Positions 1-5,885 of a stretch of DNA of 9,856 nt are shown here, in pieces. A program made the translations under genes and the position numbers. The notes under the pieces were generated by a model. That model searched no databases. It was not told the origin of the DNA and saw only the letters and a program-made list of their open reading frames with translations. Each line of letters opens with the position of its first letter. Position 1 is the stretch's first letter. The stretch is from Ignatzschineria sp. (GTDB taxonomy: Bacteria; Pseudomonadota; Gammaproteobacteria; Cardiobacteriales; Wohlfahrtiimonadaceae). The stretch is taken from positions 1 through 9,856 of the forward strand of contig JASLEF010000091.1 in the NCBI GenBank assembly GCA_030151245.1, read 5' to 3'.

Positions 1-390
1 CCCAAAAAACGTCCACTATTCACATATGAAGAACGTTTAGATATGGCAAAAGAAGTCTTTAAAGACTATGACAATATTGAAGTTGTAGGATTCAATGATC
101 TCCTCGCCCGTTATATGGATACTATTGGTAGTCATGTTTTAGTCCGAGGTTTACGCGCAGTTTCAGATTTTGAATATGAATTCCAAATGGCGAGTCTTAA
201 CCGTCATCTCAATGACAAAGTCGAAACAATCTTCCTCACGCCGAGCGAGAAATATTCCTTCGTTTCATCCACCATGGTCCGCGAAGCGTCAATGCTCGGT
301 GGCGATGTCAGTGCGATCGTACATCCTTATGTGAAAGCGGCATTAGAACGTAAATACCAAGAAAAATTAAAGCTTCAAGCAGAGGCTTAG
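1..390 (+). CDS. coaD: Phosphopantetheine adenylyltransferase, 3' part (5' end outside window)
   Basis: CoaD transfers AMP from ATP to 4'-phosphopantetheine to give dephospho-CoA, the penultimate step of coenzyme A synthesis, in the cytoplasm. The reading frame is open from base 1 and gives 129 residues to the TAG stop. Recognisable family blocks are KRPLFTYEER at the left edge, VEVVGF-like IEVVGFNDLLA, VLVRGLRAVSDFEYEFQMA (the nucleotide-contacting RGLR block), MNRHL-like LNRHLNDKVETIFL, the serine loop SEKYSFVSSTMVRE, and a GGDVS block. By comparison with E. coli CoaD (recalled), about 40 N-terminal residues are missing, including the catalytic HxGH motif. The internal ATG at 43 is not the start, because homology continues upstream of it. 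In E. coli this gene (once called kdtB) sits beside LPS-core genes, which fits the genes downstream here. Confidence 0.95.
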   Translation, partial: PKKRPLFTYEERLDMAKEVFKDYDNIEVVGFNDLLARYMDTIGSHVLVRGLRAVSDFEYEFQMASLNRHLNDKVETIFLTPSEKYSFVSSTMVREASMLGGDVSAIVHPYVKAALERKYQEKLKLQAEA

Positions 391-407
391 GCCCCTACGA
401 TAATCAT
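391..407 (+). repeat. Dispersed 17-nt motif, copy A
   Basis: GCCCCTACGATAATCAT starts at the first base after the coaD stop. It matches 15 of 17 positions of 7863-7879 (copy B) and resembles 3615-3628 (copy C). All three lie upstream of + strand genes. The internal GATAAT (399-404) is 5/6 to the sigma-70 -10 consensus, so the motif could be a core promoter element, but I see no good -35 box. Confidence 0.4.
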
Positions 408-408
408 G

Positions 409-417
409 TGCTAAAAT
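409..417 (+). promoter_or_regulatory. Candidate extended -10 promoter for queG
   Basis: TGCTAAAAT fits the extended -10 pattern TGnTAnAAT and lies in the 87-nt gap between coaD and queG. No convincing -35 hexamer is present 16-18 nt upstream, as is common for extended -10 promoters. Transcription would begin near 424, giving a leader of about 54 nt. This is prediction by eye only. queG may instead be co-transcribed with coaD. Confidence 0.33.
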
Positions 418-463
418 CGCTGCTCCATTTCTTTCAGTGTTTTAGACTTATGGTTTTAATTTC

Positions 464-467
464 AAGG
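464..467 (+). promoter_or_regulatory. Shine-Dalgarno that decides the queG start
   Basis: AAGG ends 10 nt before the ATG at 478 but only 1 nt before the in-frame GTG at 469. It can therefore only serve the ATG, which trims three residues from the longest possible reading frame. Confidence 0.6.
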
Positions 468-477
468 TGTGACTTTA

Positions 478-1581
478 ATGACTATCGATTATAACTCTCC
501 AGAATTTATCGAGCGTCTCAAAGCAAGAGCGTTAGAAATCGGTATTAATGAAATTTCTAGCGCTGATATTGACCCCGGAAAAAACAAAGAATACTTTATC
601 GAATGGCTCGGTGAAGGATTCCATGGAGATTTGGATTATATGTATAAGCATGGGGAGAAACGCTATCACCCCGATCAGCTTGTTCCCGGCACTGTTTCTA
701 TGCTTACCGCGCAGCTCCATTACTATAATCCGGATATTGATGCCAGAGCTCGACTAGAAGACCCTAATCATGCCTATGTTGCCGAATATGCGTTGGGGCG
801 AGATTACCATAAAGTATTACGAAATATGCTTACTAATCTTGGGAAATGGCTCCAAAGCGAAATCCCTGATTTAGAGTTTCGTGCCTTTGTCGATAGCGCA
901 CCGGTACTAGAACGCGCCTTTAGCCAAAAAGCAGGTCTTGGATTTTTTGGCAAAAACACCATGATTATCCACCCCAAAAGAGGCTCATTCTTCTTTTTAG
1001 GCGAGCTACTCCTCTCTAAACGCATTGATATCCCTAGCGAACCCATCGTAAATCATTGCGGCCAATGTACAAGATGCATCAAAGCCTGCCCCACAGATGC
1101 AATTGTCTCACCCTTTAAGATTGATGCCAGAAAGTGTATTTCATACCTCACCATAGAACATTTTGGCCCGATCCCGCTTGAGTACCGTGAAGCGATGGGC
1201 AACCGTATCTTTGGCTGTGATGATTGCCAAATCGTCTGCCCATGGAATCGATTTTCGATTGAACTTACTACCAAAGATTTCCTTCCGAGACATAAGCTCG
1301 ATTCTTCAACGTTATTAGAACTTTTTAGCTGGAGTGAAGAAGAATTTTTAAAAAGAACTGAAGGCTCTCCTATTCGACGTTTGGGTTATAGTCGATGGTT
1401 AAGAAATATTGCTATTGGAATTGGTAACAGTCCCCCATCCATCAAAAACATCGAAGCTCTTCAAGAAAAGCTACCATCCTCTGATGAGGTTCTTCTTGAG
1501 CACCTACAATGGGGAATCAAAAAGCAAATCAAAAGCCTACAAGCCGATCCCCCCCTCGAACAAATCAGCAATATTAACTAA
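478..1581 (+). CDS. queG: Epoxyqueuosine reductase QueG
   Basis: QueG reduces epoxyqueuosine to queuosine at the wobble base of tRNAs with GUN anticodons, using cobalamin and two [4Fe-4S] clusters; it is a soluble enzyme. The protein is 367 residues, near the usual length of about 380. The N-terminal half is the cobalamin-binding DUF1730-type domain, with YALGRDYHKVLRNML, VDSAPVLERA (D139, equivalent to the catalytic Asp of the family) and GFFGKNTMII. The ferredoxin-like part has a first cluster motif with C194, C197, C200 and C204 (CGQCTRCIKACP), then C220 in RKCISYLTIEH, and C247, C250 and C254 in CDDCQIVCPWN. The C-terminal tail of about 110 residues is the variable helical region. An in-frame GTG lies 9 nt upstream, but the Shine-Dalgarno favours ATG 478. 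All expected cysteines are present, so it should be active. It belongs to the housekeeping flank, not the glycan module. Confidence 0.95.
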   Translation: MTIDYNSPEFIERLKARALEIGINEISSADIDPGKNKEYFIEWLGEGFHGDLDYMYKHGEKRYHPDQLVPGTVSMLTAQLHYYNPDIDARARLEDPNHAYVAEYALGRDYHKVLRNMLTNLGKWLQSEIPDLEFRAFVDSAPVLERAFSQKAGLGFFGKNTMIIHPKRGSFFFLGELLLSKRIDIPSEPIVNHCGQCTRCIKACPTDAIVSPFKIDARKCISYLTIEHFGPIPLEYREAMGNRIFGCDDCQIVCPWNRFSIELTTKDFLPRHKLDSSTLLELFSWSEEEFLKRTEGSPIRRLGYSRWLRNIAIGIGNSPPSIKNIEALQEKLPSSDEVLLEHLQWGIKKQIKSLQADPPLEQISNIN

Positions 1582-1641
1582 AAAACAACACAATAATGTC
1601 TACTCTTATATAAATCAACAGGATACATAAATATATCAAGA

Positions 1642-1650
1642 TGTTATACT
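1642..1650 (+). promoter_or_regulatory. Candidate extended -10 promoter for first acyltransferase
   Basis: TGTTATACT is an extended -10 element whose hexamer TATACT is 5/6 to consensus. The position 17 nt upstream, GATACA (1622-1627), matches TTGACA only at the last three bases. Transcription would start near 1657, so the hairpins at 1661-1701 would form the leader of the acyltransferase mRNA. This would mark the glycan genes as a separate unit from queG. Confidence 0.42.
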
Positions 1651-1660
1651 CTAAAATTTC

Positions 1661-1701
1661 CTTATCTCATTTCAGATAAGAAACCTCTTTTTTACAGGTT
1701 T
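1661..1701 (+). promoter_or_regulatory. Two adjacent hairpins in leader of first acyltransferase gene
   Basis: A perfect 7-bp stem CTTATCT (1661-1667) / AGATAAG (1674-1680) encloses a 6-nt loop. Immediately next to it, AAACCT (1681-1686) pairs with AGGTTT (1696-1701) around a 9-nt U-rich loop. The second stem takes up the AGG that lies upstream of the ATG at 1715, and TAGAG (1701-1705, 9 nt before the ATG) is the other possible ribosome site. A further 8-bp inverted pair, ACTCTAAA (1648-1655) and TTTAGAGT (1699-1706), brackets the whole, but its left arm overlaps the predicted -10 box. The T6 run lies 7 nt past the first stem, so a classic intrinsic terminator for queG is doubtful. A translational or attenuation control is possible but unproven. 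Confidence 0.4.
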
Positions 1702-1714
1702 AGAGTTTTCAGAT

Positions 1715-3598
1715 ATGAAAAATAATATCAAATATAGACCAGATATTGATGGTCTAAGAGCATTAGCTGTCATCTCCGTCATCATCTTTCATTTTAATTC
1801 AAAATGGTTACCGGGTGGTTTTTTGGGTGTCGATGTGTTCTTTGTCATCTCCGGATATCTCATTACTTCTATTATCGCTCGTCAAATTGAAGAGAATCGA
1901 TTTACTTTTAAAGAGTTCTATACTCGCAGAATTAAACGAATTCTACCGCTCTTTTTTACCGTTCTTCTTATTACTATTTTCATTGCGGCTCTCCTCTTTG
2001 ATACCCGCGATTACGAAGGATTCTGGAGATCAGCAAAGTATGCAATGCAATTTCGAGCGAATAGAGCCTTCAGTGGTCAAAATTATTTCGATCCTGTCTC
2101 TGAAGAAAAACCTTTACTACATTTATGGTCGCTCGCAATAGAGGAGCAATTCTACTTTATTTGGCCTTTGGTCTTTTTAGGGATATACCAGTTAATCAAG
2201 TCTAAACAAAACCCTTTAAAATGGGCCTTCTGGATCACTGTTCTTGGGATTATATTGAGCCTTATACATACAGAATATCGACTTGCGACTCAACCATCAA
2301 AAACTTATTTCGAACTCAGTGCTAGAGCCGCAGAACTGCTTGTAGGTTGCGCTTTAGCACTCTTTCCTTACTCTTTAAATCAAAAATGCAAACAGCTTTT
2401 AGGAATTTTAAGCATCATTCTCTTACTACTTTGCTTTCTCTTCTTCTCGGCTAAAGTCAGATTTCCAGGCATCACGGCAATGATTCCCACTATTGCCGCG
2501 GCGCTCTTTATTTTCGATAGCAACGTTAATGCACCCTATAAAAGATTATTTACTCTTCCCTTTATTCGCCTCATTGGATTATGGTCTTTTTCCCTCTACT
2601 TATGGCACTGGCCAGTTTTAGCATTTATGCGCTATATCCTTAATGATACAATGCTCCCCATCTCGTGGATGTTAGTTGCGGTAAGTCTTATATTATTCTT
2701 ATCAATCTGCACCTACTATCTTGTAGAAAATCCAGTCAGACGCCTCTCTTTAAAATTTATACCTAGCTTCTTACTGATTTATGCCTCTTCTGCACTAATC
2801 ATTATTGGGGTTCATCAAGTATCCATTATGCCCCTCATATCAAAAAAATTACATCTTGATGCTGGACCTGAATTAACACAATGGGCTGAACACCAACAGC
2901 TATGTATGGATAGTGATATTACTGAGCAATGCTACGTTGGGGACTTAACTTCTCAAAAAAGAGTTTTAGTAATCGGTGACTCTCATGCCGGTCATCTAGC
3001 GAGCTTTATGGATGTCGTTGGACAGCATGAAAAGTTTAAAGCACATATGATAGCTTCTGGAGGCTGTGGGTTTCCACCCTCTAAAGTGCTCATTAAAGTA
3101 TCAGAATCTCGCTCCAACAATACTTGCCTTATCATTAATGAGTATCTTCTTAATCACTTCACAGATTATGATGCTGTCATTATTTCTCAATATCTTGCTC
3201 CAAAACTCGAAGATCCCTCGGAAATAGAACATCATTATCTAGAGAAATTTAAAGAGACTCTGCGAAAAATTTCTCTAGATCAAAGCGTTTATTTAATCTC
3301 AGACACCCCATCATTAACAATCCCTTCTATCGCACGATATCTCAAATTACAAAAACTCGGACTTGAAGGTTATATGCAGCATAAACACCAATACTCAGAT
3401 ATCAATGCTAACAATCAATTGATGGATATCACTAAAGAATTAAAAAATGTCTATTTTGTAGATATTAATCCTTTCATTCCTAAGAGTGGGATTCTTAATG
3501 AAAAGCCGATGTACTTTGATGATAATCATCTAAATCTTTACGGGAGCAAAAAAATTGGAGAGCAATTTGTTAAACAACAATCCCTGTTAAAGCCATAA
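1715..3598 (+). CDS. O-acyltransferase, AT3 membrane domain fused to SGNH domain (OafA-type)
   Basis: This 627-residue inner-membrane protein belongs to the AT3-SGNH family, which includes Salmonella OafA and Haemophilus influenzae LOS O-acetyltransferases. In the family model, AT3 brings an acyl group (usually acetyl) across the membrane and the SGNH domain transfers it to a sugar hydroxyl. Residues about 5-360 form the AT3 part, with many hydrophobic helices: R15 and H26 of the R-x10-H motif, GFLGVDVFFVISGYLIT, FYTRRIKRILPL, HLWSLAIEEQFYFIWP, LYLWHWPVL and YYLVENPVRR. The SGNH domain follows (about 410-625): nucleophile S423 in GDSH (421-424) and the D602-x-x-H605 pair in YFDDNHL. All catalytic residues are present. 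Length is typical. ATG 1715 is the only plausible start. A GT4 gene follows after 49 nt, so the two probably form one transcript. The acceptor sugar cannot be read from the sequence. Confidence 0.93.
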   Translation: MKNNIKYRPDIDGLRALAVISVIIFHFNSKWLPGGFLGVDVFFVISGYLITSIIARQIEENRFTFKEFYTRRIKRILPLFFTVLLITIFIAALLFDTRDYEGFWRSAKYAMQFRANRAFSGQNYFDPVSEEKPLLHLWSLAIEEQFYFIWPLVFLGIYQLIKSKQNPLKWAFWITVLGIILSLIHTEYRLATQPSKTYFELSARAAELLVGCALALFPYSLNQKCKQLLGILSIILLLLCFLFFSAKVRFPGITAMIPTIAAALFIFDSNVNAPYKRLFTLPFIRLIGLWSFSLYLWHWPVLAFMRYILNDTMLPISWMLVAVSLILFLSICTYYLVENPVRRLSLKFIPSFLLIYASSALIIIGVHQVSIMPLISKKLHLDAGPELTQWAEHQQLCMDSDITEQCYVGDLTSQKRVLVIGDSHAGHLASFMDVVGQHEKFKAHMIASGGCGFPPSKVLIKVSESRSNNTCLIINEYLLNHFTDYDAVIISQYLAPKLEDPSEIEHHYLEKFKETLRKISLDQSVYLISDTPSLTIPSIARYLKLQKLGLEGYMQHKHQYSDINANNQLMDITKELKNVYFVDINPFIPKSGILNEKPMYFDDNHLNLYGSKKIGEQFVKQQSLLKP

Positions 3599-3614
3599 AA
3601 TTGATTAAAAATAG

Positions 3615-3628
3615 TGCCATTATCATAA
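3615..3628 (+). repeat. Dispersed motif, partial copy C
   Basis: TGCCATTATCATAA matches 12 of 14 positions of TGCCCCTATCATAA at 7862-7875. It lies in the 49-nt gap between the acyltransferase and the GT4 gene, 19 nt before the chosen GT4 start. Its CATAAA could act as a weak -10 for a TTGATT box at 3601-3606 (17-nt spacing), but that would leave a very short leader. Confidence 0.28.
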
Positions 3629-3637
3629 ATCTTCAAT

Positions 3638-3641
3638 GGAG
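3638..3641 (+). promoter_or_regulatory. Shine-Dalgarno that decides the GT4 start
   Basis: GGAG lies 6 nt before the ATG at 3648, an ideal spacing, and overlaps the in-frame ATG at 3636. The upstream ATG has no Shine-Dalgarno of its own, so 3648 is preferred. Confidence 0.7.
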
Positions 3642-3647
3642 CGAAAC

Positions 3648-4802
3648 ATGCAACACTCTTTCAAAATCGCTATCCTCATCGCTGACCGTCATGATGGTCG
3701 AGGCGGCTTAGAAAATGTCTTAATAGATATTACAACAGGCATACAAGCATTAAATATCAACTCTTATATAGCCATGCTCGAAGCGCCTACTCATAAAGAT
3801 TTTCTACATAGACACTCTCATATTGAGACTTTCTCTGACACTCAATACTTAGCCTTACAAAAGCGAAAACCCACTTTTATGTTTCGCCTACTTTGGAAAT
3901 ATAAAAATAGAAAGGTTCTTCAATCCTTTTTTAAAAAGCTTCATCAGTTTCATCCAGATGCCTTGATTATCACTAATTTCTCCAGTAAATTTATTCATCA
4001 TTACCCTTTATTTAAAGAATATAAACGTCAAAACCCTCATGTCGCCTTTATCTTTTGGCCCCATGGATCTTTAATGAATTTAGGAGATAAAAATAGACTT
4101 AGAATTAGAAAAAAAATTGATATCTTTGACGACTTTTATGCGATTAGTGCCGGCATAAAAAAAGAACTACAAAGCCTTTTTAACATTCAACACATCAAAA
4201 CTCTCTACAATCCCATCACCAAGGCTAAATTAATCCCTAGGGATATTTCAAAACTGATCTATATCGGACGCCTCAATGCCCCCGAAAAAAGAGTCCGTTC
4301 CCTCTTAAAAATTCTCTCAACATTACAAGGCTCATGGCAACTTGATCTTTATGGCTCTCTCACTCCCCTCGATGAGGAAACAGATTCCATACAGGAATAT
4401 ATCGCTAAATTAAATCTTTCTCATAAGGTCTTTTGCCATGGCTGGATTAATGATCCATGGTCCGAGATATCAAGCGCAGGGGTTTTACTATTAAATTCAA
4501 GTTCCGAAGGATTTGGCTTAGTATTAGCAGAGGCCATGATGCGCGGAATTCCTTGTATCTCTAGCGATTGTCCCGTCGGACCTAATGAGATTATTAAAAA
4601 TGGCCATAATGGCTGGCTCTATCCAGTTAATGAAGAGATACGGTGTCGAGAAATATTACAAAAAATTCTTGATGGTGAGTTAATATTGCCCGCACAATCC
4701 ACTATTCAAAAAAGTGTTGAGAAATTTAACTCAGACACCGTTATCCATAATTTTGCAGCTGCCTTACGAGCTTCTATCGCTCAGTCTAATCCTGATCAAT
4801 AA
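3648..4802 (+). CDS. GT4 family glycosyltransferase, WaaB/RfaB-like
   Basis: A 384-residue retaining glycosyltransferase of GT-B fold, expected at the cytoplasmic face of the inner membrane. The N-terminal Rossmann half opens with FKIAILIAD and the acceptor-side GRGGLENVL loop (G19, G20, E22). The donor half begins near IYIGRLNAPEKR (G207-R208). It ends with the EX7E signature: E287 to E295 in SEGFGLVLAEAM, followed by RGIPCISSDCPVGPNEII and NGWLYP. GWINDPW, LLLNSSSEGF and GIPCIS resemble, from memory, E. coli WaaB, the UDP-galactose LPS-core galactosyltransferase, so a hexosyltransferase acting on an LPS core is the best guess; the donor sugar is unknown. It is probably co-transcribed with the preceding acyltransferase. 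Its TAA stop touches the stop of the opposing GT2 gene. A sucrose-synthase-like or capsule role is less likely. No transmembrane segment is evident. Confidence 0.9.
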   Translation: MQHSFKIAILIADRHDGRGGLENVLIDITTGIQALNINSYIAMLEAPTHKDFLHRHSHIETFSDTQYLALQKRKPTFMFRLLWKYKNRKVLQSFFKKLHQFHPDALIITNFSSKFIHHYPLFKEYKRQNPHVAFIFWPHGSLMNLGDKNRLRIRKKIDIFDDFYAISAGIKKELQSLFNIQHIKTLYNPITKAKLIPRDISKLIYIGRLNAPEKRVRSLLKILSTLQGSWQLDLYGSLTPLDEETDSIQEYIAKLNLSHKVFCHGWINDPWSEISSAGVLLLNSSSEGFGLVLAEAMMRGIPCISSDCPVGPNEIIKNGHNGWLYPVNEEIRCREILQKILDGELILPAQSTIQKSVEKFNSDTVIHNFAAALRASIAQSNPDQ

Positions 4803-5801
4803 CTATATAATCCCCATGGTCTTCCGCTTCTTTATGATATTTGCAACAATCCAAGATGCAGGAAATCGCAACCACAAGTTTTGCTTATTGAATCTTGATC
4901 GTCCTGTTTTTGCCGGTATTTTAATAGTTTTTAGGCGTTGAACTTGTTCAAGAATAAAAACATTAAGATCCTTAGACACCATTTCCGAGCCAATGCTGAC
5001 CAACCAATCTAACACCTCTTTTCGATAAAGCTCTATCACCAATAGAGTCTCCCTCGGCATATATTCCGGATTATGTAAATAGGTTTGATACATCCGCATA
5101 ATTACCGTCATTTGATCAGTAATATTACGCTCTTTAACCTGCCATGTTATAGAGCCTTCACGCACATAATGATTATAAACAATTCTTGGTGTTGAGTAGA
5201 TATTTACAGCGACACGATACAGATGAAATGCCCATAATACATCCTCATGATAGATCCCCTCTTTAAAATAGAGCGTATTCTGTATCAAAAACTCCCGCTT
5301 AATTAACTTTGCGCAACCAATGACCCATAGTTTAGAGTGCGCGTAATCCTTAAAAACATCTTGATTACTGTCATATGACTTCTGATGTGATGCTAAAATA
5401 AAATCCACTCTATTGCCCGCAATTTTCTGAAAATTACCAACAACAAGATCTCTTGGTTCTTTCGTCTCCAAGGCACAATCCACTAAATAAGATATCGCTG
5501 CCTCATCCGCTAAAGTATCATCATTATCTAAAAAGAATAAATACTCCCCAGTGCTACTATTGATCCCTGTATTCCTTGCCGCAGAAGGTCCTCTATTTTG
5601 CAGATGCTCCCTATACTGAACTCTATCTTGCCAGGAATGACGTGAGATAACCGCCTTTGCTCGATCAAAACTCTGATCAGGTGTGCAATCGTTCACTATA
5701 ACTATTTCAATGTGAGGATAGTCCTGTTGAATAACTGATAATAAGCAGGCCTCAATTGCCTCTTCTGCATTATAAATAGGAATAATTACCGATACTTTCA
5801 C
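4803..5801 (-). CDS. GT2 family glycosyltransferase
   Basis: A 332-residue inverting transferase with a GT-A fold that uses a nucleotide-sugar donor. The N-terminal domain carries VSVIIPIYNAEEAIEACLLS, the nucleotide-binding VNDCTPD (D38), NRGPSAARNTGI (69-80), and the metal-binding acidic cluster D92-N93-D94-D95 in YLFFLDNDDTL. E186-D187 in YHEDVLW is the likely catalytic-base motif. The C-terminal part (about 225-332) is helical and ends in a basic tail (WIVANIIKKRK) that may help membrane association. The start is GTG 5801, set by a perfect AGGAGGAG (5807-5814) with 5-nt spacing, the strongest ribosome site in the window. It follows the second acyltransferase on the same strand after 84 nt and is probably in its operon. 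Donor and acceptor cannot be assigned. Related families act in O-antigen, capsule and LOS outer-core synthesis. Confidence 0.92.
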   Translation of the reverse strand: MKVSVIIPIYNAEEAIEACLLSVIQQDYPHIEIVIVNDCTPDQSFDRAKAVISRHSWQDRVQYREHLQNRGPSAARNTGINSSTGEYLFFLDNDDTLADEAAISYLVDCALETKEPRDLVVGNFQKIAGNRVDFILASHQKSYDSNQDVFKDYAHSKLWVIGCAKLIKREFLIQNTLYFKEGIYHEDVLWAFHLYRVAVNIYSTPRIVYNHYVREGSITWQVKERNITDQMTVIMRMYQTYLHNPEYMPRETLLVIELYRKEVLDWLVSIGSEMVSKDLNVFILEQVQRLKTIKIPAKTGRSRFNKQNLWLRFPASWIVANIIKKRKTMGII

Positions 5802-5836
5802 TAAAACTCCTCCTAAAAACAGCGACGATCAACGTG

Positions 5837-5870
5837 ACTCTGGCTAATACAACTCTAGCTACTCTAGCTA
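5837..5870. repeat. Short tandem repeat in the gap before the GT2 gene
   Basis: ACTCTAGCT occurs twice back to back (5852-5860, 5861-5869), with a degenerate copy ACTCTGGCT at 5837-5845. The first and last copies are both followed by AATA. The overlapping palindromes TAGCTA (5856-5861 and 5865-5870), separated by CTC, can fold as a 6-bp hairpin with a 3-nt loop. It lies in the 84-nt gap between the second acyltransferase and the GT2 gene, upstream of the strong GT2 ribosome site. No poly-U tract follows on the - strand, so it is not an obvious terminator. Confidence 0.6.
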
Positions 5871-5885
5871 ATATTCAAAGGGCTA

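Noticed and set aside
532..1274. Short open frames on the - strand across queG
   Set aside because: They overlap a fully conserved queG, have no ribosome sites and show no recognisable protein features, so they are shadows of the coding strand.
1661..1693. Intrinsic terminator for queG
   Set aside because: The 7-bp AT-rich stem is followed by AAACCTC before the T6 run, so the usual immediate U-tract is missing.
1815..2141. 108-codon open frame in another frame inside the first acyltransferase
   Set aside because: It lies wholly within the conserved AT3 domain and its hydrophobic translation merely reflects T-rich membrane codons.
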